64,000 nucleotides of DNA from Ramlibacter montanisoli. GTDB taxonomy: Bacteria > Pseudomonadota > Gammaproteobacteria > Burkholderiales > Burkholderiaceae_C. Under the pieces are notes generated by a model, which worked only from the letters and a program-made list of their open reading frames with translations, did no database searches and was not told the origin of the DNA. Numbering within the stretch: the stretch's first letter is position 1; each line of letters starts with the position of its first letter. Position numbers and translations under genes: made by a program. Where the stretch lies: the NCBI RefSeq assembly GCF_013087525.1, contig NZ_JABFCS010000001.1:1922001-1986000 (forward strand). Reading direction: 5' to 3'. This document shows positions 18,874-27,047 of the stretch, piece by piece.

Positions 18874-19838
18874 TAAGGGCCAAAGCGTGAAGATGGCCCC
18901 CGACTCTTACGTCTCCACAATTGATCGATCTGTTGAATCGCCTCTGAACCTTCATCAAGACATGCATCTACTGCCGTAATGTCTGAGGCCGCCACAATCT
19001 CCGTCTTGCGCGCGTTCAATGAAAGGCCTAACTCTCGAAGTCGCACAGATAGATCCTTGATGGCCCGCCTTGCTTGGTACAGGTCTTCGCAGACTACTTT
19101 GATGTCATCCATGTACCGAAAGTAGGTATCCTTGTACCCCGCATCGATCATGCTCAGATCGATCTCGCGCATGTACAAGTTTGCGAGGAACGATGAGGCG
19201 TCGCGATTCTGCGGCAGACCGCGCCCAGGCTCGTATGCCCACTTATCCAGGAAGTTGAAGAGAACTTCTCGATGCGCCCGCAACCGTGTCTGTAATTCTG
19301 GAGAGTCGGAAACGATCGGCGACAGTTCCTCCATTGTTTGTCGTAGCCGCTGCAACTGAATATGCTCGAAGAAGTTCGCCACATCCGTGGAGACCAAGTA
19401 GGAACTTGGGGACAGTGCACTTCGGGTCGAGCCCACAAAGTGCTTCCATGACTCGATCCCATTCTTGAACGTATATCGCTCACTAGAGCGCCTGCTCTCG
19501 TAGTCAAAGCGGTGACTGAAGGAATTCCAAGGGATCAGCTTGTCGTAGTAGGGTATGAGAAAGCTAGCTAACCCTTGATACAGCGCCCTATCAGTCACGC
19601 CGGTTTCGAGCGCATACCGCAGCGTGAAGCCAGCCTTAGGAATGTTGAACAGCGTGCGGGCGCCGGGAACATATTCCCCTCCATTCGCTTCCATGTTTGC
19701 CTCAACCAGGCGTCGCAAGGTGTCGCCTGTCAACATGTCGCTGAAGTTCAAGGGGTCGGGAAACCAGTCGTCGCGTAAGTCGTTCTTCAACTGGCGCCCA
19801 GCCAGGCGAAGGTCTAAGAGTACTGGTCCGATCTCCAC
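18849..19838 (-). CDS. Reverse transcriptase (RVT_1), UG/Abi-like, of an RT-PolA module
   Basis: 329 residues as drawn. RT landmarks in order: FNIPKAGFTLRYALETGVTD in the early fingers, the catalytic Asp152 in YLVSTDVANFFEH, RGLPQNRDASSFLANLYMRE, and the active site FRYMDDIKVVCED (Tyr242-Asp245), then LGLSLNARKTEI. There is no group II maturase/HNH region, and the NAxxH and VTG marks of retrons are absent. The start is taken as GTG 19838, the only start codon after an in-frame stop at 19857-19859; a G4 run there could also hide a frameshift. Transcribed with the helical segment and the PolA-like gene. Likely role: making cDNA, possibly for phage defence (inference). Confidence 0.85.
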   Translation of the reverse strand: MEIGPVLLDLRLAGRQLKNDLRDDWFPDPLNFSDMLTGDTLRRLVEANMEANGGEYVPGARTLFNIPKAGFTLRYALETGVTDRALYQGLASFLIPYYDKLIPWNSFSHRFDYESRRSSERYTFKNGIESWKHFVGSTRSALSPSSYLVSTDVANFFEHIQLQRLRQTMEELSPIVSDSPELQTRLRAHREVLFNFLDKWAYEPGRGLPQNRDASSFLANLYMREIDLSMIDAGYKDTYFRYMDDIKVVCEDLYQARRAIKDLSVRLRELGLSLNARKTEIVAASDITAVDACLDEGSEAIQQIDQLWRRKSRGPSSRFGPYCEIECSN

Positions 19839-19846
19839 CCCGGCGG

Positions 19847-19956
19847 GGAAGGAGCTTTAGCGAAAGACGCTAAAATCTTTTGGCTGCCGAAGAGCGATCG
19901 GAACCTATTTGCACCGGCGACCAAAAAGTTGCGCGTGGAAGCGGGAAGCCTCCTCC
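19847..19956 (-). ncRNA. Candidate structured RNA upstream of the reverse transcriptase
   Basis: On the minus strand four nested or adjacent pairings are visible. The outer arm GGAGGAG (19956-19950) pairs with CTCCTTCC (19854-19847) with one bulge. The inner arm CTTTTTGG (19928-19921) pairs with CCAAAAG (19883-19877). There are also two hairpins, CCGA/TCGG at 19901-19887 and TTTAGCG-tcttt-CGCTAAA at 19874-19856. The element ends nine bases before the RT start, where RT-associated ncRNAs are often found. The pairings were found by eye and could be chance; a coding reading across this stretch is not excluded. Confidence 0.4.
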
Positions 19957-20200
19957 AATAGATGGACAAGAGCAGAAGTGTGCGCAGCCGAAGGGAGTTA
20001 AACCACTCCTGCGCGGACTTGCCCGAATTCATCTTGCCCTCGGCCACTGGCGGCATCGTGAACATGCCCTATGGCGCACAGGGGCACCCCGCGTGACACG
20101 CGATATAAGTTTCAATTCCCCCCTTCAGCACTTGCGCAAGCGATTATCCGCAGGTTCTTGTCCAATAACCAGCGCGCACCCTTCAGGCGACGGAGAAAAC
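19857..20200. other. Right flank of the RT island, no confident gene
   Basis: About 340 bases between the RT gene and the aminotransferase stop. A minus-strand frame of 83 codons (20065 to 19814) exists but has no recognisable homology or ribosome site. A short plus-strand reading near 20030-20094 ends in a plausible peptide but has no start. The sequence is AT-richer than the host genes. No integrase, direct repeats or tRNA edge could be identified. Confidence 0.5.
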
Positions 20201-21403
20201 TTAGGACTTGGAAATGGCGCTGCCCAACCTCAATACACCCTGCGCAATCTTGTCCACATCAGCCGTCGCGAAACTAAGCCTCAACGTAGTCGGATCCGCC
20301 CCCTTCGCAAAAAACGGCGCCCCCGGCACAAACGCCACCCCTGCTCGATCGCCCTCTTCGCGAACTCCCCGCATCCTTCACCTTCCCGCCGGCGCCCGTC
20401 AGCCGCGCCCAGAAGAACAGCCCACCCTGCGGCGCGGTGAACTCGATCGCATCGCCCAGCTCGCGCTTCAGCGCCTCCGCCATCGTCCGCGCGCGCTCCG
20501 CATAGACCTCGCGCACGTGCTTCAGGGTGGCCGGCATGCGGCCGCTCTTCAGGTATTGCGCCGCCGTCGCCTGCGCGAAGGTGCTGGTGTGGGCGTCGCT
20601 GAACTGCTTGCACATCGTCGCCTTGGCCAGCAGCTCGGGCTGCGCGATCAGCCAGCCCACGCGCAGGCCGGGGCTCAGCACCTTGCTGAGCGACCCGCAG
20701 TGCGCGATCCATTCGCGGCTGCCCGGCACGTCCTTGGACAGCGCCAGCATGCTCGGGGAGGCGCCTTGCCGAAGTACAGGTCGCCGTAGGGGTCGTCTTC
20801 CACCACCAGCACCTGGTACTTCACGGCCAGTTCCAGGATCTTCCTGCGCCGCTCCAGCGACAGCAGCGCGCCGCTCGGGTTGCCGAAGGTGGGGATCAGG
20901 TACACGAACTTCGGCTTGTGCTGCGCGATCATCTGCTCCAGCTTGTCCACCTGCACGCCGTGCGCGTCGATCGGCGCGCTCTCGATGTCGGCGCCATAGA
21001 GGCGGAAGCACTGGATGGTGGCCAGGAAGGTCGGGCCCTCCACGATCACCTTGTCGCCCTCGCTGATCAGCGTCTTGCCCAGGAGGTCCAGCGCCTGCTG
21101 GCTGCCGGTGGTGACGATCAGGTTGTGCGGCTCGATGTCGGTCACGCCCTTGCTGCGCTCGAAGGCGGCCAGTTGGGTGCGCAGGGGCTCGTAGCCTTCG
21201 GTGGCGCCGTACTGGAGCGCGCCGCCCGGCTCCTCCTGCAGCGCGCGCTGCGAGGCTTCGCGCAGGCCTTCGACGTCGAACATGGCGCTGTCCGGGAAGC
21301 CGCCGGCCAAGCTGATGATGCCGGGCTTGCCCAGGAGCTTGAAGAGCTCGCGGATGGCGGAGGTTTCTACGTTGTTCAGGCGGGTGGCGAATTGGAGGGG
21401 CAT
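20201..21403 (-). CDS. PLP-dependent aminotransferase (class I/II, LysN/MocR-lineage type), frameshifted
   Basis: The start is MPLQFATRLNNVETSAIREL, followed by PGIISLAGGFPDSAMFD, LQYGATEGYEPLRTQLA and VVEDDPYGDLYFG. The PLP lysine is in CGSLSKVLSPGLRVGW. Breaks occur near 20762 (C4 to C5) and at two G4 runs near 20345-20370. With these restored, the end reads GEFAKRAIEQGVAFVPGAPF and runs to TAA at 20201, about 400 residues. It resembles 2-aminoadipate/branched-chain-type aminotransferases. The last two breaks are close to the AT-rich island, so genuine decay at the 3' end cannot be fully excluded. Confidence 0.85.
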
Positions 21404-21474
21404 GGCGGGTCTCGGGGTGCGTACTCCCGCCATTCTTGCATCACCGTGAAGAGACCCCCTGAAGGGGGCCAAGG

Positions 21475-22059
21475 TCAGCGCGGCTTGTCGCTGTCCTCGC
21501 GGACTTCGATGTCCGGCGACGCGATCGGCTTGTCGTCGTCCACCACTTCCAGCTTGCGCTGCTCGCCCCAGCCCTGGGACGCCATGGCGCGTTCGGGCTG
21601 GCGCTCGGTGGGCGCCATGTCCTCGCGGGCGGTGCCGAAGTTGCGCTCCAGGTCCGCGTCGGTGGCCTGGCGGTCGGCGACCACGTCGCGCAGCGGGCGC
21701 TGGCCGGCGCGGTGGACCAGGTCCAGGTCGCCGGCTTCCAGGCCGTGCAGCACGTCCTGCGCGCGCTCGGCATCGGCCTCGTCGCGGCCTTCCACGATCA
21801 CGACGTACATGCCGCGCTCCACGGCGCTGGAATACTTGTCCGCGTGCGGCACGTGCTTGCCGGCGCCGAACAGGCGCTCGAAGAAGGAGAACTTGGCCAC
21901 GACGTCGTGGTCGCGGCCTTCGGCGTCGCTCATCGGGCTGCCGTCGGGATGGCGGTGCTCGACGTGGATCGCGTGCTTGTCGAAGCCGGATTGCGCCAGC
22001 CGTTCCGCCGCCTCTTCGGCCTGGACGCGGTCCTCGAAAGTACAGATCGCGGTATGCAT
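21475..22059 (-). CDS. General stress protein 17M-like (YflT-type) domain protein
   Basis: 194 residues from ATG 22059 with a strong AGGAGGTG site. It opens MHTAICTFEDRVQAEEAAER and has the stress-domain strand YVVIVEGRDEADAERAQDVL. The C-terminal third is hydrophilic and probably disordered. A paralogue with the same opening and layout is at 29291-29914. The domain is found in heat- or salt-induced proteins, but its molecular job is not known. Monocistronic by spacing. Confidence 0.78.
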   Translation of the reverse strand: MHTAICTFEDRVQAEEAAERLAQSGFDKHAIHVEHRHPDGSPMSDAEGRDHDVVAKFSFFERLFGAGKHVPHADKYSSAVERGMYVVIVEGRDEADAERAQDVLHGLEAGDLDLVHRAGQRPLRDVVADRQATDADLERNFGTAREDMAPTERQPERAMASQGWGEQRKLEVVDDDKPIASPDIEVREDSDKPR

Positions 22060-22155
22060 GGGCACCTCCTGTGGTTCGGTAGTCCATCCATTGGATGACC
22101 GGAACGGCGGTCGTCCCATCGTCCGGTGAGCAGGCCGGTCGTAGGCAGCGGACTA

Positions 22156-23052
22156 CTAGCCCACCAGTCTAGGCGCCAACGCGCGGATGCGGGAGGCGAC
22201 ATGCCGCGCGGCGCGCGAAAGGGGCCGCTGCGTGGTCAGCGCCAGGGCGATCGTGCGCCGGATGCCGGGCTTGACCACCCGCGCGGCGCCCAGCGTGCCT
22301 CGGGCCAGCTCGTCCTTCACCGCCATCAGTGGCAGCAAGGTGTACGCATGGCCGCTCAGCGCCACGTCCTTCATGCTGCCCGAGCTGTCCACCTCCATCA
22401 CGATGTCGAGCTGGATTCCGTGGCGCCGCGACAGCTGGTCGAGCGTGACGCGCAGGCCATTCGGCGTCGAAGGCAGCACCAGCGGCACGCCGGCCAGGGC
22501 CTTGAAGGGCACGCCATCCTCCTTCAGCAAGGGACTGCCGGCCTTGCCGATCAGCCAGGTGTCGGCCGTGCCCAGCACCTCTTCGTTCCTTGCGGACGCA
22601 GGCCCGTAGCGGTTGATCACCGCGAGGTCCAGCCGGCCGCCGGCCAGTTGCTCGTCCAGGTTGCCGCTGAAGCCTTCGGCCGCGTGCAGCGTCACGCCCG
22701 GCGCGCCCGCGCGCAGGTCGGCGAACAGCAGCGGCAGCAGCTGCGGCGCCAGCGATGGCAGCACGCCCACGTGCACGGTGCCGGTCGGCACGCCGGCGGA
22801 ATCGCGGGCGACGGTCTCCAGCCGCCCCACCTGCTCCAGCGCGGCGCGCACCTCGGGCAGCATGCGCCGGCCGAACTCCGACAGCGCCATGCCGCGCCCG
22901 GTGCGCTCGAACAGCCGGTCGCCCCACTCGGCTTCCAGGGCGGCCACGTGCCGGCTGATGAGCGACTCGGCCAAATCGGTGGCGGCGCCCGCCCGTGCCA
23001 GCGAGCCCTGCTCCGCCACGTGCACGAAGGACTGCAGCTGCTTCAGGTTCAT
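22156..23052 (-). CDS. LysR-family transcriptional regulator
   Basis: 298 residues. The N-terminal winged helix is MNLKQLQSFVHVAEQGSLAR with RHVAALEAEWGDRLFERTGR, followed by the periplasmic-binding-like effector domain. It is divergent from the TctC gene at 23147 and from the acyl-CoA synthetase cluster, which it probably activates. The 94-base gap has TGCAAGCCTGGATTGC, a TGCAA/TTGC dyad of the T-N11-A kind, at 23066-23081. Confidence 0.9.
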   Translation of the reverse strand: MNLKQLQSFVHVAEQGSLARAGAATDLAESLISRHVAALEAEWGDRLFERTGRGMALSEFGRRMLPEVRAALEQVGRLETVARDSAGVPTGTVHVGVLPSLAPQLLPLLFADLRAGAPGVTLHAAEGFSGNLDEQLAGGRLDLAVINRYGPASARNEEVLGTADTWLIGKAGSPLLKEDGVPFKALAGVPLVLPSTPNGLRVTLDQLSRRHGIQLDIVMEVDSSGSMKDVALSGHAYTLLPLMAVKDELARGTLGAARVVKPGIRRTIALALTTQRPLSRAARHVASRIRALAPRLVG

Positions 23053-23065
23053 GCCTTCACTTTAA

Positions 23066-23081
23066 TGCAAGCCTGGATTGC
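23066..23081. promoter_or_regulatory. Possible LysR-type operator
   Basis: The imperfect dyad TGCAAGCCTGGATTGC lies between the divergent lysR and tctC genes, close to the regulator's start. It fits the T-N11-A form of LysR sites. Assigned from position and symmetry only. Confidence 0.35.
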
Positions 23082-23146
23082 TCCTGCCGCTCTTTCCGGC
23101 AAGGCACGCGCGGCCTAAGCTGCCGCCATCCCACAGGAGACAAGAC

Positions 23147-24121
23147 ATGCGCATCGCCCCGCTGCTGCTGGCCGTCACGGCCGCCTTCACGCTCGTCCCG
23201 CTCGCCCAGGCCCAGGCACCCGCGTATCCCAAGGGTCCGGTCACGCTCGTGGTCCCCTTCCCGGCCGGTGGCCCCACCGATGCCATGGCGCGCACGCTGG
23301 CGCTGAAGCTGGGCGAACGCCTCGGCCAGCAGGTGGTGGTGGACAACAAGGGCGGCGCCGGCGGCAGCATCGCGGCCGAGGCCGTCGCGCGCGCCGCACC
23401 GGACGGCCAGACGCTGTTCTTCGGCACCACCGGCACCATGGCGATCAATCCCAGCCTGTACAGCAAGCTGCGCTACGACCCGATCAGGGACTTCGCGCCG
23501 GTGAGCCTGATGGCCACCACCATGAACGTGCTGGTGGTCAACCCCGAGGTGCCGGCGAAGAACCTGGGCGATCTGGTGAAGCTGGCCAAGGCGAAGCCCA
23601 ACACCGTCTCCTACGGCTCGGCGGGCAACGGCAGCTCCAACCATCTTTCCGGCGAGCTGCTGCGCAGCAGCGCCGCGGTGCAGATCACGCACGTGCCGTA
23701 CAAGGGCAGCGCACCGGCGCTGGTGGACCTGCTGGGCGGTCGCCTGACGATGATGTTCGACACCGTCGCCCAACAGACCGGCAACATCGCCGCCGGCAAG
23801 GTGCGCCCGCTGGCCGTCACCGGTGCCAAGCGCTCGCCGCTGCTGCCGGACGTGCCCACCGCGCAGGAAGCGGGGCTGAAGGACTTCGACGTGACGATCT
23901 GGTTCGGCGTGCTCGCGCCGGCCGGCACGCCCGCCCCGGTCATCGAACGCCTGAACCGCGAGATCGTCGCCGTGATGTCCACCGACGAAATGAAGAAGAA
24001 GATGCAGGCCGACGGCGCGGAAGCGAAGCCGACTTCGGCCGCCGAGTTCGGTGCCTTGATCAAGCACGACATGGCGAAGTGGGGCCCCGTCGTGAAGGCC
24101 TCCGGCGCCACGCTGGACTGA
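23147..24121 (+). CDS. Bug/TctC-family tripartite tricarboxylate receptor
   Basis: 324 residues, intact, with ribosome site CAGGAGA nine bases before ATG 23147. The signal peptide is MRIAPLLLAVTAAFTLVPLA; then YPKGPVTLVVPFPAGGPTDA and DNKGGAGGSIAAEAVARAAP. It is the first gene of a plus-strand run with an acyl-CoA synthetase seven bases later. This suggests it binds the aromatic or organic acid that the enzymes degrade. No TctAB permease genes are linked. Confidence 0.9.
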   Translation: MRIAPLLLAVTAAFTLVPLAQAQAPAYPKGPVTLVVPFPAGGPTDAMARTLALKLGERLGQQVVVDNKGGAGGSIAAEAVARAAPDGQTLFFGTTGTMAINPSLYSKLRYDPIRDFAPVSLMATTMNVLVVNPEVPAKNLGDLVKLAKAKPNTVSYGSAGNGSSNHLSGELLRSSAAVQITHVPYKGSAPALVDLLGGRLTMMFDTVAQQTGNIAAGKVRPLAVTGAKRSPLLPDVPTAQEAGLKDFDVTIWFGVLAPAGTPAPVIERLNREIVAVMSTDEMKKKMQADGAEAKPTSAAEFGALIKHDMAKWGPVVKASGATLD

Positions 24122-24128
24122 GGCCGCC

Positions 24129-26275
24129 ATGACCGCCATCGACCCGCGGCTGGCCGCGATGTTCCGGCCGCGCAGCATCGCCGTGGTCGGCGCCACCGAA
24201 GACCGCAACCGCGTCGGCGGCCGCCCGCTGCACTACCTGCGCAGCTTCGGCTACCAGGGCGCGGTGTACCCGATCAACCCGAAGCGCGACACGATCCAGG
24301 GCTACAAGGCCTACGCCTCGCTGGAGGACCTGCCCGAAGCACCCGACGTGGCCGTGGTCGCGGTCGGCAGCGACCACGTGCAGGGCGTGCTGCGCCAGTG
24401 CGCGGCGCGCGGCGTGCACGGCGCGGTGCTCATGAGCTCCGGCTTCGGCGAGACCGGCCCCGAAGGCAAGAAGCGCGAGGCCGCATTGGTGGCCGAGGCG
24501 CGCGCACTGGGCATCCGCCTGGTCGGGCCCAACGCGCAGGGCATCGCCAACTTCCAGACCGGCGCGGTGCTGAACTTCAGCACCATGTTCATGGAGGTGC
24601 CGCCGCAGGACGGCCCGGTGGCCGTCATCAGCCAGAGCGGCGCGGCGAGCGTCATGCCCTACGCCCTGCTGCGCGAGCGCGGCATCGGCGTGCGCTATGT
24701 GGTGGCCTCGGGCAACGACGCCGATGCGTCGGTCAACGAACTGGCGCTCACCGCCGCGGCGGATCCCGACATCCGCGTGCTGCTGCTGTACATCGAATCG
24801 CTGACCGATCCCGACGTGCTGGCGGAAGCGGCACGCATCGCACAGGCCCGCGGCGCCGCCGTGGTGGCGCTGAAATCCGGCCGCAGCGCGCACGGCGCCA
24901 AGGCGGCGGCCTCGCACACCGGCGCCCTGGTCAACGACGACGCGCTGGTGGACGCCTTCTTCGCCGCGCACGGCATCTGGCGCGCCGACGACGTGCACGG
25001 GCTGGTGAACGCGGTGGAGCTCTACCTCGCCTGCGGCCTGCGGCCCGCGCAGCGGCTGGTGGTGATGAGCCACAGCGGCGCGGTGGGCGTGGTGTGCGCC
25101 GACACCGCGGAGCGCATGGGCCTGCCGCTGGCGGAACTGGGCCGCGGGACGGTGCAGGCGCTCACGGCCATCATGCCGGGCTTCGCCACCGCGCAGAACC
25201 CGGTGGACCTCACCGCCTCGCTGCTGGCCGACGGCACCATGTTCGGCCGGACGCTGGAGGCGCTCGCCGCCGACCCGCAGGGCGACATGTTCCTGGTCGG
25301 CGTTCCGGTGGCAGGCGAAGGCTACGACGTGCCCGGCATGGCGGCCGACACCGCCGCCTTCCTGCGCCGCACCGGCAAGCCCGTGGCGGTCTCGGCGCCG
25401 CAGGCCTCCGTGCGCGCCGCCTTCCGCGCCGCCGGCGTTCCGGTGTTCGGCCACGAGACCGACGCCCTCGCCGCCCTCCACCAGGTGAGCCGCCATGCCG
25501 CCCTCGTCCACGCCGCCGACCGCCGTCGCACGCGCGCCGACGCCCTCCCCCGTAGGCTGGCGGTGAGCGCGCGCAGCGCCGAACCCCAGCACCTCGAACC
25601 CCGACACACCAGCACCCTCAGCGAAGCCGCCAGCCTCGCCCTCCTCCACGAAGCCGGCCTCCCCGTCGCCCCGCACCGCCTCTGCCACTCCCCCGCGAAG
25701 CCGTGCAAGCCTGGCGCGACCTCGGCCCCGAGGTCGTGGTCAAGGCCTGCTCCGCCGCGATCCCGCACAAGTCCGAGCACGGCCTGGTCTTCCTCAACCA
25801 GCGCAGCGAAGACGATGTCCTGCAGGCCTACGAGCAATGCGTCACCCGCGTGCGCGCTCTCGGCCAGCTTCTCGACGGCGTGCTGGTGGCGCAGCGCGTG
25901 CGCGGGCAGCGCGAGTTCGCGCTCGGCGTGAAGCAGGACCCGCTGTTCGGCACCGCCGTGATGGTGAGCGACGGCGGCAAGTACGTCGAGGCCCTGAAGG
26001 ACTTCGTGGTGCTGCTGCATCCCTTCGGCGAGCAGGACGTGCTGGACCAGCTGGCGAAGCTGCGCATCGCTCCGATCCTCGCGGGCGTGCGCGGCGAGCC
26101 GCCGGTGGACCTGCAGGTGGTGGCGCGCGCCGCCGTGGCGCTGGGCCGCTACGCCGCGGAGCACGCGGACCGCATCGCCTCCATCGACCTCAACCCGCTG
26201 ATCGCCGGCGCCGCCGGCCAGGGCGGCTGGGCGGTGGACGCCGTCATCGAACAGAAGGAGCCCACCCATGGCTGA
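24129..26275 (+). CDS. NDP-forming acyl-CoA synthetase (acetate-CoA ligase/FerA-like), alpha-beta fusion, frameshifted and carrying an internal repeat
   Basis: The alpha part starts FRPRSIAVVGATEDRNRVGG (CoA-binding Rossmann fold). The phosphohistidine is in KAAASHTGALVNDDALVDAF. The beta part is an ATP-grasp domain with EVVVKACSAAIPHKSEHGLV. The frame breaks near 25690 (C5 where C6 is needed: SPREAVQAW). Full length is about 715 residues. Between the domains the peptide RRLAVSARSAEPQH is coded by a copy of the dispersed GTAGGCTGG repeat. The feruloyl-CoA synthetase FerA of Sphingobium belongs to this superfamily, and the flanking crotonases and aldehyde dehydrogenase fit a hydroxycinnamate substrate, but that is inference. 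Confidence 0.85.
25551..25590. repeat. Dispersed GTAGGCTGG-type palindromic repeat inside a coding sequence
   Basis: Reads CGTAGGCTGGCGGTGAGCGC and continues to GCCGAACCCCAGC, almost identical to the copies at 38178 and 40726. It lies in frame in the linker between the alpha and beta parts of the acyl-CoA synthetase gene. Confidence 0.9.
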
Positions 26276-27047
26276 CACCGACGCCGTCACGATGGAGCTC
26301 GATGGGCGCATCGCCATCGTGCGCCTGAACCGCCCCGAGGCGATGAACGCCGTCAACGACGCCGTACGCCAGGGCCTCACCCGTGCGCTGAAGCAGCTCG
26401 ATGCCGGCGACCATGCCGACGCGATCGTGCTCACCGGCAGTGGCGAGCGCGCCTTCTGCGCCGGGCAGGACCTGGAGGAGTCGGCCGCGATCACCACCGA
26501 CCGGCTCGCCGGCTGGCTGAATCGCCAGCACGCGATGTACCAGGCCGTGCGGGACGTCAGCAAGCCGATCGTCGCGGCCATCAACGGCACCGCCGCCGGC
26601 GCCGGCTTCCAGATGTCCCTGATGTGCGACCTGCGCGTAGCCCATGGGGGCGTGAAGATGGGCCAGCCGGAGGTGCGCGCGGGCCTGGCGAGCATCGTCG
26701 GGTCCTATCTCATGTCCCTGCAGGTCGGTCATTCGCTCAACCAGCAGCTGTCCCTGACCGGCGAGCTGCTCTCCGGCGAACGCGCGCATGCGCTGGGCCT
26801 GGTCAACGACCTGGTGCCGCAGGCCGAAGTGCTGCCGCGCGCCCTGGAGCGCGCCCGCGAACTCGCTGGCCTGCCCCGCGCCGCCGTGCGCGCCACCAAG
26901 CAGCGCTTTCGCGAGCGCACGCAGGCCGGCTTCGAGGAGGCCTGCAGCGCCGGCATCCGCTACCAGCTGGAGTGCTACGCCACCGGCGAGCCGACCCGCG
27001 TGATGCAGGAATTCCTGGCCCGCCGCCAGCGCAAGGACAAGCCATGA
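26268..27047 (+). CDS. Enoyl-CoA hydratase/isomerase (crotonase) family protein
   Basis: 259 residues, intact. The crotonase oxyanion-hole segments are SGERAFCAGQDLEE and INGTAAGAGFQMSLMCDLRV, with the catalytic Glu in MGQPEVRAGLASIVGSYLM. The other Glu of classical hydratases (in the GGCEL motif) is replaced by Gln in FQMS, as may happen in hydratase-lyases. It overlaps the synthetase gene by eight bases and the next gene by ATGA, so this is an operon. In this setting it could hydrate and cleave a cinnamoyl-type CoA, or act in beta-oxidation. Confidence 0.85.
   Translation: MADTDAVTMELDGRIAIVRLNRPEAMNAVNDAVRQGLTRALKQLDAGDHADAIVLTGSGERAFCAGQDLEESAAITTDRLAGWLNRQHAMYQAVRDVSKPIVAAINGTAAGAGFQMSLMCDLRVAHGGVKMGQPEVRAGLASIVGSYLMSLQVGHSLNQQLSLTGELLSGERAHALGLVNDLVPQAEVLPRALERARELAGLPRAAVRATKQRFRERTQAGFEEACSAGIRYQLECYATGEPTRVMQEFLARRQRKDKP

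Noticed and set aside
18849-19956. Retron, DGR or group II intron
   Set aside because: No NAxxH or VTG marks of retron RTs, no template/variable repeats or target gene for a DGR, and no maturase or HNH region or intron RNA domain V recognised. The ncRNA question is kept open as a separate finding.
19814-20065. 83-codon minus-strand gene upstream of the RT
   Set aside because: No recognisable sequence or ribosome site. It could become an RT N-terminal extension if a G is missing near 19838, but this cannot be shown.
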